A stretch of DNA of 64,000 nt, from contig DLCN01000003.1 in the NCBI GenBank assembly GCA_002480645.1, forward strand, positions 62,001 to 126,000, in the 5' to 3' direction. The notes beneath the pieces were generated by a model, which was not told the origin of the DNA, searched no databases, and saw only the letters and a list, made by a program, of their open reading frames with translations. The position numbers and the translations under genes are program-made. Of the stretch, positions 53,197-61,880 are shown piece after piece. Numbering within the stretch: position 1 is the stretch's first letter; each line of letters begins with the position of its first letter. This DNA comes from Balneolaceae bacterium UBA7797 (GTDB lineage: Bacteria > Bacteroidota > Rhodothermia > Balneolales > Balneolaceae).

Positions 53197-53580
53197 CTAA
53201 TTATCCTTAGTGTTAGCTGATGGAAGTAGCTTATAACTCACGAATCCGGCCACCAGAAAAGCCATATCGGTAAGCATGCGGTCGATCATGTCGGCAATGG
53301 GCATGGGAGTTGAGAAGTAAGCGATACTATCCATCACTATCAACGATCCGAATACATAAAGAAGAATACGAAGTCGGTTTATTCCGGTGATATACATGGT
53401 GAGAAAACCGGTAAAGAATCCGGCGAGTACATTCATGATGTAATCGGCATTAGTGGCTGAAAAAACGGTATCCAGACCAACGGTGCGGCCAATTTTTACA
53501 AAGATCACTGCAAAAACATAAGCGCCGATCATTCCGGTTAAAAAAGAGAGTCCCATTCGGGATTTAGCGGGTGCGGGCAT
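53197..53580 (-). CDS. Small hypothetical membrane protein
   Basis: This 127-residue protein has about three to four hydrophobic segments (LSFLTGMIGAYVFAVIFV, IMNVLAGFFTGFLTMYIT, ILLYVFGSLIVMDSIAYF, MLTDMAFLVAGFVSYKLL). No family was recognised. It ends a same-strand run with the gamma-glutamylcyclotransferase-like gene 11 bp upstream, suggesting co-transcription. Confidence 0.7.
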   Translation of the reverse strand: MPAPAKSRMGLSFLTGMIGAYVFAVIFVKIGRTVGLDTVFSATNADYIMNVLAGFFTGFLTMYITGINRLRILLYVFGSLIVMDSIAYFSTPMPIADMIDRMLTDMAFLVAGFVSYKLLPSANTKDN

Positions 53581-53591
53581 ATAGCTCCGGT

Positions 53592-54005
53592 TTATTTTCT
53601 GGTTCCGTGGATGTTTTCATATCTGCCACTTTCAATCAATTTCAGGCCGTCAGGGTTCCGATTATATAAATAACACGAAGCCTCGTATATCTTATCTCCC
53701 ACGGTGACCGGAATTACTTCTTTCCGGTATTCATTGGGATGCTCAAATCTGGGGCCAACATTTTCGAATTCATCCAGAAATGAGGTGAGAGCGACCCGGT
53801 CTCCTGTGATCTGAAATAATTCACCAAATACGGTGAAGGGAGAATCTTCATCATAAATAACGCCCGGATAGTTTTCCAGATCGTACAAATAACCAGGGAA
53901 GGTGGCTTCTCCGACCAACCGGCAGTGTTTTCTTACAAATACAGCGGCTTCGTTATCGTACATTGATTTTAGAAGTCCGTAAACTACGATATAACGGTCG
54001 TTCAT
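53592..54005 (-). CDS. Gamma-glutamylcyclotransferase-like (AIG2/GGCT) protein
   Basis: This 137-residue cytoplasmic protein has the GGCT fold signatures: VVYGLLKSM (the YGxL substrate loop), FPGYLYDLENYPGV and a catalytic-region glutamate in FLDEFENVG. The C-terminal EASCYLYNR strand is also typical. Members cyclise gamma-glutamyl amines to 5-oxoproline. It sits between the MORN/TonB-C lipoprotein gene and the small membrane-protein gene on the same strand. Confidence 0.85.
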   Translation of the reverse strand: MNDRYIVVYGLLKSMYDNEAAVFVRKHCRLVGEATFPGYLYDLENYPGVIYDEDSPFTVFGELFQITGDRVALTSFLDEFENVGPRFEHPNEYRKEVIPVTVGDKIYEASCYLYNRNPDGLKLIESGRYENIHGTRK

Positions 54006-54013
54006 TCTTGTGG

Positions 54014-54946
54014 TTAGTATAATCTGAAGTTAATTGGAATTGAGTAGCGCATTCGTACCGGTTCACCTTCTACGGTAATCGGGGCCCACTTAGGTTGCAT
54101 TCCTTCTATCTTTTTGAGTTGTTCACTGATCCCATACGATATTCCACGGGCAATGGTGAAGTTTTCTATGGTGCCTTCCTCATTAATGATAAAATAGATG
54201 ATGGCTTCACCCTGAACCCCAAGTCTGCGTTCTGTTGCAGGATATTCAATAAGGGTATTGGCCGCTTTCATGAGTTTACCATCTTTGCAGAGCCTGGTGG
54301 TCTTTTCGGGCAGTGATCCAAGACAATTAATTAAAACCGGTGGTTCATCTACTTCCTGCAAGCTATGTCGGTAACCATCGATAAGTGTCTCCTCACTTTT
54401 TAATTCTCCATGCTCATAACGACCTTTTTTATAGATGCGGCCATAATCTGTATAGAGAACAAATTCGCCGTGTTTTTTCCCATCCCGGTAAGTAAAGGTA
54501 GCAGTTTTTTCGCCAGTTGAATCGACGTTAGTCCAGACACCGGTTCGCTTATCGTTGTAGAATTCCCCATACGAGAATAGATGTCCGGTGAAGAAGGAAT
54601 AATATTTCCAGAGTCCTGCTTTCTTATTCTCGTTATAGAACCCCTCATATCTTTTTTGGCCATTATCGAACCACTCACTCGCAGGACCATTTTTAATGGT
54701 CGAGGTTTTGCTTTTTAACGTGTACTGATGAGTAAGCTGATTTTCCGGCACGTAGTATTGTTTGTAGATATAGGTTTCATCCTTCTTCTCAACGGTATAA
54801 TGAAACCAGCTGGAAATCAGTTCAGAATCTTCTTCCAGCCATTCGGTATGATCGTCGTAATACTGTAAGCCATCCAGAAAAGGAGAGGGCATGCAACCAG
54901 TAAAAAATGCTCCAAGAAGTACAATGAGATAGAAAATATTTTTCAT
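54014..54946 (-). CDS. Lipoprotein with MORN-type repeats and TonB C-terminal domain
   Basis: The 310-residue product has a lipobox (FTGC, Cys18) and about four MORN/YwqK-like repeats (GPASEWFDNGQKRYEGFYNE, KAGLWKYY, GVWTNVDSTGEK, KHGEFVLYTDYGRIYKKG) in residues 85-185. A TonB C-terminal-like domain follows (about 238-310, LGVQGEAIIYFIINEEGTIE). Such architecture is frequent in Bacteroidota envelope proteins, and the TonB-C domain could contact outer-membrane receptors or energise them in an unusual way. The function is unknown. Confidence 0.8.
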   Translation of the reverse strand: MKNIFYLIVLLGAFFTGCMPSPFLDGLQYYDDHTEWLEEDSELISSWFHYTVEKKDETYIYKQYYVPENQLTHQYTLKSKTSTIKNGPASEWFDNGQKRYEGFYNENKKAGLWKYYSFFTGHLFSYGEFYNDKRTGVWTNVDSTGEKTATFTYRDGKKHGEFVLYTDYGRIYKKGRYEHGELKSEETLIDGYRHSLQEVDEPPVLINCLGSLPEKTTRLCKDGKLMKAANTLIEYPATERRLGVQGEAIIYFIINEEGTIENFTIARGISYGISEQLKKIEGMQPKWAPITVEGEPVRMRYSIPINFRLY

Positions 54947-55056
54947 GAGGATACCTGGTAAAGGTCAAAATAAGGCTCATAAGAGTAGTAAAAATTTCAA
55001 ACTAAAACTCTGTTAATTCTCAGTTAAATGTATGGGTAGAGCCGTTATATTTTAGC

Positions 55057-55083
55057 CAACCAAAAAATTAAACCATTTGGTTG
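55057..55083. promoter_or_regulatory. Putative TetR operator
   Basis: CAACCAAA (55057-55064) and TTTGGTTG (55076-55083) form an 8-bp inverted repeat. Inside it, AACCA-TT-TGGTT (55071-55082) is a second small palindrome. The site ends about 40 bp before the TetR gene, where an autoregulatory operator would be. Confidence 0.5.
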
Positions 55084-55123
55084 AAACCTTTAGTTAACCT
55101 TCGTAAACTTCTTTGACAAAAAA

Positions 55124-55738
55124 ATGCCTATGACTGAAGAAAAAGAAACGGAAGAGAAAATTTTTGAAGCGGCCAGATATGTATTCGAGCGGGATGGTTT
55201 TTCGGGAGCCCGGATGCAGGAGATCGCAGATGAAGCAGGGATTAACAAGTCGATGCTTCATTATTACTTCCGGAGTAAAGACAAATTATTCCATTCAGTG
55301 TTTAAAACCGGAGTAAAGAAAGTGCTGCCGGCTCTGTTTCAGATCATCAACAAAGATCTGACTCTGTATGACAAAACGGTAGAGGTAGTTCGGTTCTACC
55401 ACGATCTGTTTCGAAGATCTCCGCATTTACCCATGTTCGTATTGCATGAAATGCATCAGCATCCCGAGAGATTCAAGGAATTTATTGGTGAATTCAGACA
55501 GAAAATACCCCAGACCTTTCTGGATCAGGTTAATAAGGCTGTACAGGAAGGGAAGCTGGTGCCGATCAAGCCACATCAGTTTCTTATCAATGTATTGAGC
55601 CTGTGCATGTTTCCGGCAATTGCAAAGAATATGGTAGTCACCATTTTTGAAATGAGTGACGATGATTACGAAGCGTTTATGAAAGAGCGGGAAGAAATGA
55701 TCCCGGATCTGATCTTTAAAGGACTCATGTTTCACTAA
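55124..55738 (+). CDS. TetR/AcrR family repressor of the efflux operon
   Basis: This 204-residue regulator has an N-terminal TetR DNA-binding domain (about 8-55; FSGARMQEIADEAGINKSMLHYYFRSKDKLF) and a helical ligand-binding C-terminal domain. It is the first gene of the efflux cluster, 10 bp from the TolC-like gene, so it probably represses its own operon. ATG codons at 55124 and 55130 are both possible starts. A candidate operator lies upstream. Confidence 0.92.
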   Translation: MPMTEEKETEEKIFEAARYVFERDGFSGARMQEIADEAGINKSMLHYYFRSKDKLFHSVFKTGVKKVLPALFQIINKDLTLYDKTVEVVRFYHDLFRRSPHLPMFVLHEMHQHPERFKEFIGEFRQKIPQTFLDQVNKAVQEGKLVPIKPHQFLINVLSLCMFPAIAKNMVVTIFEMSDDDYEAFMKEREEMIPDLIFKGLMFH

Positions 55739-55748
55739 GGAGTAAATA

Positions 55749-57014
55749 ATGAAGAAAATCCTTCCTCTGCTAATTGGTTGCCTGTTATCTGTGACAGGGA
55801 TCGCACAGGAGCAGCAAATAAGCCTTTCCATGCTTTATGATAAGCTGGAGCAACATTATCCGTCCGCTGATAAATTGCGGATCCGGAACGAAATTACAGG
55901 AATTCAGCAGCAATTGAGTCAGACCGGATGGTACCCTGAAGTAACTGTGGGGGCGAGTACTTCGTGGCAATCGGAAGTGACAGAAGTACCATTTGTGCCA
56001 AACGGACCAGAATTCAGTCAGGATCATTATACCGTGTCTCTGGATATAGTTCAGCCGGTTTTTGAAGCGGGTCGGGTTTCAAAAATGAAGCGATTAAATC
56101 AGATTCAGGGCGAAGTCGCTAATGCAAGTACCGAAGTGGAAATGCAATCACTCAGGCGGCAGATCGATCAGATCTATTTCGGGATCTTACAGGGTCGAAA
56201 GAATTTAGAGATCCTGCAGGTACTAACCCACGACCTGGAAGAGCAACTCAGCAGTATTGAATCACGGGTGAAAAACGGAGTGCTGTTACCCGGAAATAAA
56301 TATAGTCTTGAAGCCGAACTCCTTAAGGTTGAACAACAGAAGACCGGCGTTGAGGAGCAGATCAAGGGTGGTTTTGAAATGCTTTCCATATTGAGTGGAG
56401 CAGAGCTGAATGATAGGGTAGAACTTGAGATTCCGGAGACCTCAGGTTTAAATGAAGAAAACGAATTTTACAGGGCTGAATACGAACTCTTTGATGCACG
56501 CCAGCAGATTCTGAATTCACAACTTGAGCTGAGTGGATCAGATAAACTACCGGTCATAACTGCTTTTGGTAAAACAGCTTACGGCCGGCCTGGATTCAAT
56601 GCCTTTGATAATGATCTCCATTTTTATTGGATGGTTGGTTTGAAGGCTCAATGGAGTTTCAGGAGTTGGAGAAATTCTGATAAAAAAGCACAGGTACTGG
56701 AACTGGAAAAAGACGAATTACAAACCAGTGAAGATGCTTTTACCCGCCAGTTGAAAGCCGGAATTAGTAAGCAGCAATACAGAATAGAATCGCTGAATAA
56801 ACAAATCGAGCTGGATGGTCAGGTATTGGAATTGCGAACAAAAGTAGTTGCAGAAAAGAAGCACCAGCTTAATGAAGGAGTGATCACCTCCACAGAATTT
56901 ATTACTGAACTGAATGCTGAAAACCGTGCCCGACTGAATCTCGAGCTTCATAAGATCCAGCTAATGCAGGCTAAATACGAATATCAAACATTGAAAGGAG
57001 ATATATGGAAATGA
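55749..57014 (+). CDS. TolC-like outer-membrane efflux protein
   Basis: The 421-residue protein has a signal peptide (cleaved after GIAQ) and two OEP repeats with the long helical hairpins of TolC-family channels. It provides the outer-membrane exit of the tripartite pump. A clear AAGGAG ribosome-binding site precedes the ATG. The 3' end overlaps the adaptor gene by ten bases. Confidence 0.9.
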   Translation: MKKILPLLIGCLLSVTGIAQEQQISLSMLYDKLEQHYPSADKLRIRNEITGIQQQLSQTGWYPEVTVGASTSWQSEVTEVPFVPNGPEFSQDHYTVSLDIVQPVFEAGRVSKMKRLNQIQGEVANASTEVEMQSLRRQIDQIYFGILQGRKNLEILQVLTHDLEEQLSSIESRVKNGVLLPGNKYSLEAELLKVEQQKTGVEEQIKGGFEMLSILSGAELNDRVELEIPETSGLNEENEFYRAEYELFDARQQILNSQLELSGSDKLPVITAFGKTAYGRPGFNAFDNDLHFYWMVGLKAQWSFRSWRNSDKKAQVLELEKDELQTSEDAFTRQLKAGISKQQYRIESLNKQIELDGQVLELRTKVVAEKKHQLNEGVITSTEFITELNAENRARLNLELHKIQLMQAKYEYQTLKGDIWK

Positions 57015-57892
57015 AAAACCACATGATCTGGCTGATTCTGGTCGTGCTCGCAGCAGGCTGTACATCAGCGGAAAAATCGGATGCCTACGGACAGTTCGAA
57101 GCCGACGAAGTGATCATATCAGCTGAGGTGCCGGGAACATTGCTCCGGTTTGATATTCAGGAAGGTACGGAGTTGAATGCAGGTGTTCAGATAGGTCTGA
57201 TAGACACGCTGAGTCTTCAACTCAGAAAAAATGAGGCTGAATCATCATTAAAAGCAGTGCAGACCAAACTGGAAAATCTGAATGCTCAGGTTGAAGTTTA
57301 TAAAGCACAACTTGAAACGGCCTCAATAAATTTGAGAAGGATAGAGGCGCTGGCAGCAGAAAAAGCGGCAACCGATCAGCAACTGGATGATGTGAAAGGG
57401 AAGATCAAAACCCTGGACGCCCAGATCCATGCAGTACGCGTTCAAAAACAATCGGTGTATGCAGAGATGGAAACCATAAAGTCCCGGATAGCACAGGTAG
57501 AAGACCAGATCAGACGGGCTAAGATCATAAATCCGATCAATGGCGTAGTATTGGCTAAATATGCTGAGCAAGCTGAATTGGTGGGGCAGGGCAAGCCCTT
57601 ATATCAGATCGCCAATCTGGATGAACTGGAACTCAGGGTTTTTATAACAGGTGCACAATTAACTGAGGTTAAACTTGGCGAACAGGTTGAAGTGCTGATC
57701 GACAAAGATGCCAATGATAATGAGAGTTTGAGCGGAACTGTAAGCTGGATCTCAAGTGAAGCGGAATTCACCCCTAAAATGATCCAGACTAAAGACGAGC
57801 GGGTCACGCAGGTTTATGCGGTTAAGATCCGGGTTCAAAATCCGGATGGAAAATTAAAGATCGGTATGCCGGGTGAGGTGAATTTCAATTAG
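57005..57892 (+). CDS. HlyD/RND-type membrane fusion adaptor lipoprotein
   Basis: This 295-residue adaptor has a lipoprotein signal (AAGC, Cys at about residue 19). A split lipoyl domain brackets a long coiled-coil hairpin (about 70-175), followed by a beta-barrel domain. It resembles YbhG. It would join the ABC-2 permeases to the TolC-like channel. An AAAGGAG site four bases before the ATG lies inside the end of the TolC gene. Its stop codon falls within a short tandem repeat. Confidence 0.9.
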   Translation: MEMKNHMIWLILVVLAAGCTSAEKSDAYGQFEADEVIISAEVPGTLLRFDIQEGTELNAGVQIGLIDTLSLQLRKNEAESSLKAVQTKLENLNAQVEVYKAQLETASINLRRIEALAAEKAATDQQLDDVKGKIKTLDAQIHAVRVQKQSVYAEMETIKSRIAQVEDQIRRAKIINPINGVVLAKYAEQAELVGQGKPLYQIANLDELELRVFITGAQLTEVKLGEQVEVLIDKDANDNESLSGTVSWISSEAEFTPKMIQTKDERVTQVYAVKIRVQNPDGKLKIGMPGEVNFN

Positions 57893-57935
57893 GAATTATT
57901 CAATTAGGAATTAGGAATAGATCAATTAGGAATAG
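57886..57935. repeat. Short CAATTAGGAAT tandem repeat
   Basis: Three imperfect units starting CAATTAGGAAT (57886, 57901 and 57923) follow each other. The first contains the TAG stop of the adaptor gene. The 83-bp gap before the first ABC gene is otherwise featureless. Confidence 0.75.
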
Positions 57936-57975
57936 TTTGCCAGCAACCAGTTAGTTTTAGGCGTTAATAATCCAC

Positions 57976-58899
57976 ATGCAGAACCCCATCCAAATATCAA
58001 ACATCTCAAAGTCATTCGGAGCTATTCAGGCACTGAAGAACATCAGCTTTGAAGTGAACGAAGGAGAATTATTTGGGTTTATTGGTCCGGATGGGGCGGG
58101 CAAGACCACCTTGTTCCGCATCATCAATACCTTGTTGATACCGGATGAAGGAGAGGCGACCATTTTGGGGCTTGATGCGGTGAATGATTATCGGTCCATC
58201 CGACCAAAGTTGGGCTATATGCCGGGTAGATTTTCGTTGTATCAGGATCTCAGCGTAAAAGAGAATCTGAAATTCTTCGCTTCAGTATTCGGGACAACCA
58301 TCGATGAAAATTACGATCTGGTAAAACCTATTTACAGCCAGTTGGAGCGATTTGGTGATCGCTTAGCGGGAAATCTTTCCGGAGGGATGAAGCAGAAACT
58401 GGCTTTAAGCTGTGCACTAATTCACAAGCCCGAATTATTGATCCTGGATGAACCCACCACAGGAGTGGATGCCGTTTCGCGAAAAGAATTCTGGGAAATG
58501 CTGCACACACTGAAAGACGAAGGTATTACCATTGTAGCTTCTACACCTTATATGGATGAAGCCGATCAGTGCGATCGTGTAGCTTTGATCGATAATGGTG
58601 AAATTCTGAGTATTGATACACCTCAGCATGTTGCAGCCTCCTTCAATAAAAAACTTTACGGCCTCAAGGCAGACAGTACGTATCAATTGCTCAACGCTTT
58701 GAAAGCTTATAAATACGCCGATTCAGTACAACCCTTTGGTGAATTTGTGCATTATACAGATGTAAGAGAGTTGATGGATGAGGCAGAACTATTGAGCTAC
58801 CTGAGGGATGAAAATGTAGAAGGAGTTCAGATAAAAGGTCTTAAGCCTGCCATTGAAGATGTATTTATTGATCTGATGAAGGAGCCCGATCATGGCTGA
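57976..58899 (+). CDS. ABC transporter ATPase (YbhF N-half-like)
   Basis: This 307-residue ATPase has Walker A GPDGAGKTT, signature LSGGMKQKLALS and Walker B LLILDEPTTGVD, plus a C-terminal extension typical of DrrA/YbhF-type exporters. In E. coli YbhF two such domains are fused; here they are two genes. The 3' end overlaps the next ATPase gene by eight bases. Confidence 0.93.
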   Translation: MQNPIQISNISKSFGAIQALKNISFEVNEGELFGFIGPDGAGKTTLFRIINTLLIPDEGEATILGLDAVNDYRSIRPKLGYMPGRFSLYQDLSVKENLKFFASVFGTTIDENYDLVKPIYSQLERFGDRLAGNLSGGMKQKLALSCALIHKPELLILDEPTTGVDAVSRKEFWEMLHTLKDEGITIVASTPYMDEADQCDRVALIDNGEILSIDTPQHVAASFNKKLYGLKADSTYQLLNALKAYKYADSVQPFGEFVHYTDVRELMDEAELLSYLRDENVEGVQIKGLKPAIEDVFIDLMKEPDHG

Positions 58900-59635
58900 T
58901 TCAGTAATCGTCACGAAAGATCTAACCCGTGTTTTTGGAGATTTTACCGCAGTGGATGCCATCACCATGGATATTAAAAAAGGGGAGATCTTTGGCTTTT
59001 TGGGAGCGAATGGGGCCGGCAAAACCACTGCTATGAAAATGCTTACGGGCTTGCTTACTCCCTCATCGGGGGAAGCCTCTGTTTCAGGCTATGATGTGTT
59101 TACAGAATCAGAGAAGATCAAAAAGCGGATCGGGTACATGAGCCAGAAATTTTCGCTGTACGATGACCTCACACCCATGGAGAATATTCAGTTTTATGGA
59201 GGTGTGTACGGGTTGTACGGCAAAGAACTAAAACAAAAAAGTGAAGAACTCATCCGATCGCTCGGACTTCAGGACAAACGATCCAGTCTGGTTGGTTCAT
59301 TACCATTGGGATGGAAACAAAAACTCGCTTTTGCCATTTCCATAATTCATGATCCCGGTATCGTATTTCTGGACGAACCTACCGGGGGAGTTGATCCCAT
59401 TACCCGGCGACAGTTCTGGGAGCGGATCTATGAAGCATCCGACCGTGGGATCACCGTTTTTGTGACTACGCATTACATGGATGAAGCTGAATATTGCGAC
59501 CGTGTATCCATCATGGTAGATGGGCGCATTGAAGCAATGGATTCCCCCGAAGGACTCAAGGCATCATTCAATACTTCGACTATTGAGGATGTGTTTATTC
59601 AGTTGGCAAGGAAAGCTGAAAGGGGGGACGAATGA
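58892..59635 (+). CDS. ABC transporter ATPase (YbhF C-half-like)
   Basis: This 247-residue ATPase has Walker A GANGAGKTT and Walker B IVFLDEPTGGVD. The signature is LPLGWKQKLAFA rather than LSGGQ, the form also seen in the second half of YbhF-type exporters. It therefore probably forms an asymmetric dimer with the previous ATPase. It overlaps the neighbours on both sides. Confidence 0.92.
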   Translation: MADSVIVTKDLTRVFGDFTAVDAITMDIKKGEIFGFLGANGAGKTTAMKMLTGLLTPSSGEASVSGYDVFTESEKIKKRIGYMSQKFSLYDDLTPMENIQFYGGVYGLYGKELKQKSEELIRSLGLQDKRSSLVGSLPLGWKQKLAFAISIIHDPGIVFLDEPTGGVDPITRRQFWERIYEASDRGITVFVTTHYMDEAEYCDRVSIMVDGRIEAMDSPEGLKASFNTSTIEDVFIQLARKAERGDE

Positions 59636-60741
59636 ATTCATTTACGGGATTTGTAATAAAAGAATTCAAGCAGATCTATCGTGATACCCGCACATTGATG
59701 GTTCTGTTCGGTATGCCGGTGATCATGCTCATCCTGTTTGGTTTTGCAATCAGGAATGAAGTTACAAATGCGAATATCGCTGTGCTAGATCTTTCAAAAG
59801 ATGAGGTAACACGAGAAATAATTCGCAAACTGGAAGCCTCCAAAGCATTTGAATTGAGCGATTATCTGGAAAGTTATGATGAAGTGGAGCAGCGATTCAG
59901 AGAAGGAAATATTAAAGAGGTGGTGGTATTCGAACCTGATTTTGGAAATAAGCTGGGGAAAGAAGGGCAGGCTGATGTACAGGTGATCACCGATGCTACG
60001 GATCCTAATCTGGCAAATATCGTGCAGTCGTATACCGGCGCCATACTACTGGATCATGTACGGGAGATGAATGCGAATGGAATGGATGGAAAAGTAGGGA
60101 TCAATGTATTAACAAAAATGCAATATAACCCGGAACTGAAGAGTGTGAATTTATTTGTGCCGGGGTTGATCGCGGTTATTCTGATGCTGGTTTCCGCACT
60201 TATGACCTCCATCTCCATCACCAGAGAAAAGGAGATGGGAAATATGGAAATTCTTCTGGTCTCACCTCTTAAACCATATCATATCATTTTGGGTAAAGTG
60301 TTGCCCTACCTGGTGTTATCGGTGGTAAACGTTATCACCATTCTGGTACTCTCAAAATTTATATTTCAGGTGCCGTTCAGAGGAAATTTAGTTCTGTTCT
60401 TTGCAGAATCTACTCTGTTTATTGTAACGGCCTTGTCCTTAGGGGTATTCATTTCATCTGTGGCAAACAATCAACAAACGGCCATGATGGTATCGCTGGC
60501 AGGACTGCTTTTACCCACGTTGTTATTGTCCGGGTTTATCTTTCCGGTCTCAAGTATGCCGCTACCATTGCAAGTGATCAGTAACATCATACCGGCAAAA
60601 TGGTTTTTGATCATTGTACGGGGCATTATGCTGAAGGGTGCCGGAATAACGCTCCTATGGAAAGAAACCCTGATTCTAGTGGTAATTGCCCTATTATTTA
60701 TTGTGCTGAGCTTGAAGAAATTTAAAGTGAGGTTGCAATGA
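59632..60741 (+). CDS. ABC-2 permease (YbhS-like)
   Basis: This 369-residue permease has one N-terminal membrane helix, a large extracytoplasmic domain (about 45-170) and five C-terminal helices with the ABC-2 signature near EKEMGNMEILLVSPLKPY. It pairs with the next gene product to form the transmembrane channel. It overlaps both neighbours by four bases (ATGA). Confidence 0.92.
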   Translation: MNSFTGFVIKEFKQIYRDTRTLMVLFGMPVIMLILFGFAIRNEVTNANIAVLDLSKDEVTREIIRKLEASKAFELSDYLESYDEVEQRFREGNIKEVVVFEPDFGNKLGKEGQADVQVITDATDPNLANIVQSYTGAILLDHVREMNANGMDGKVGINVLTKMQYNPELKSVNLFVPGLIAVILMLVSALMTSISITREKEMGNMEILLVSPLKPYHIILGKVLPYLVLSVVNVITILVLSKFIFQVPFRGNLVLFFAESTLFIVTALSLGVFISSVANNQQTAMMVSLAGLLLPTLLLSGFIFPVSSMPLPLQVISNIIPAKWFLIIVRGIMLKGAGITLLWKETLILVVIALLFIVLSLKKFKVRLQ

Positions 60742-61859
60742 AAACCGTATTGTTTCTGCTGCGAAAGGAGTTTCTTCAGATCTTCCGCAATAAAGGGATG
60801 TTGCCGATCATCTTTGTTCTTCCGGTCATCCAGTTAATGGTACTGTCATTTGCGGCAACCTATGAGTTAAAGGAAGTTGATTTTGCGCTCGTTGATTATG
60901 ACAAATCGATCTATTCGCAGGAATTGATCCAAAAACTTCAGAGCACCGGATATTTCGCCATGCGGGAATATTCCGACGATGCAGATGCAATGCTGGAACT
61001 GCTGGAAAAGGGAGATGTAAAGCTGATCATCAGGATCCCGGAAGGATTTCAGGAAGCACTTACCTCAGGCAAATCCACCGATCTTCAATTGATCATTGAT
61101 GCCGTTGACGGGAGTACAGCCGGTTTGATCCAATCATACACCAATTCGATCATCAACGATTTCAATCAGGAGAAGCTGGGATTGATTGCCTCTAAATACT
61201 CAATGGCACCGGTAAGCATGGTAAATCTGAAAACAGTGAACTGGTATAATCCGGATCTGGATTACATAACGTATATGGTTCCGGGAATTCTGGTGGTGCT
61301 GGTTTCGATGATAGGACTCTTTTTATCAGGGATGAATATTGTTCGCGAACGCGAGATCGGGACCATCGAACAGCTCAATGTGACACCGATCACCAAGTAT
61401 CAGTTCATGATCGGAAAACTCGTTCCATTCTGGATCATTGGGATGATCGATCTGCTTATTGGTCTTACGTTGGCCCGGTTTGGATTTCAAATTCCATTTC
61501 TAGGTAGTTTATTCACCATTCTGGTAATTGCAGGGATCTATCTGATTCTGATCCAGGCAATGGGACTGTTTATTTCCACCATCACCGATACTCAGCAACA
61601 AGCCATGTTCATTGCCTGGTTTTTCATGGTGGTTTTCATTTTAATGGGTGGGCTTTTTACCCCGATCGAAAGTATGCCTCAATGGGCTCAGGATCTTACA
61701 AAAGTGAATCCTGTGGCTTATTTCATAAAGATAATGCGCATGGTATTACTAAAGGGAGCCGGCTGGGCAGAAGTATACAAAATGGTGACAATTCTCATTC
61801 TGTTTGCCTTTGGATTGATCGGAATCTCCATTAACAGATATAAAAAAACCGCCGGCTAA
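60738..61859 (+). CDS. ABC-2 permease (YbhR-like)
   Basis: This 373-residue permease has the same topology as the preceding one and the ABC-2 motif EREIGTIEQLNVTPITKYQF. It is the last gene of the efflux operon, which exports drugs, dyes or lipid-like compounds in its characterised relatives. Its 3' end overlaps a terminator that serves the opposite strand. Confidence 0.92.
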   Translation: MKTVLFLLRKEFLQIFRNKGMLPIIFVLPVIQLMVLSFAATYELKEVDFALVDYDKSIYSQELIQKLQSTGYFAMREYSDDADAMLELLEKGDVKLIIRIPEGFQEALTSGKSTDLQLIIDAVDGSTAGLIQSYTNSIINDFNQEKLGLIASKYSMAPVSMVNLKTVNWYNPDLDYITYMVPGILVVLVSMIGLFLSGMNIVREREIGTIEQLNVTPITKYQFMIGKLVPFWIIGMIDLLIGLTLARFGFQIPFLGSLFTILVIAGIYLILIQAMGLFISTITDTQQQAMFIAWFFMVVFILMGGLFTPIESMPQWAQDLTKVNPVAYFIKIMRMVLLKGAGWAEVYKMVTILILFAFGLIGISINRYKKTAG

Positions 61860-61874
61860 GTTAACCGACGGTTT
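61842..61874 (-). terminator. Terminator of the tricorn-like gene
   Basis: On the minus strand, AAACCGTCGG and CCGGCGGTTT (arms 61865-61874 and 61846-61855, one mismatch) form a hairpin followed by a T-tract. It overlaps the end of the plus-strand permease gene. Confidence 0.75.
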
Positions 61875-61880
61875 AGAATG

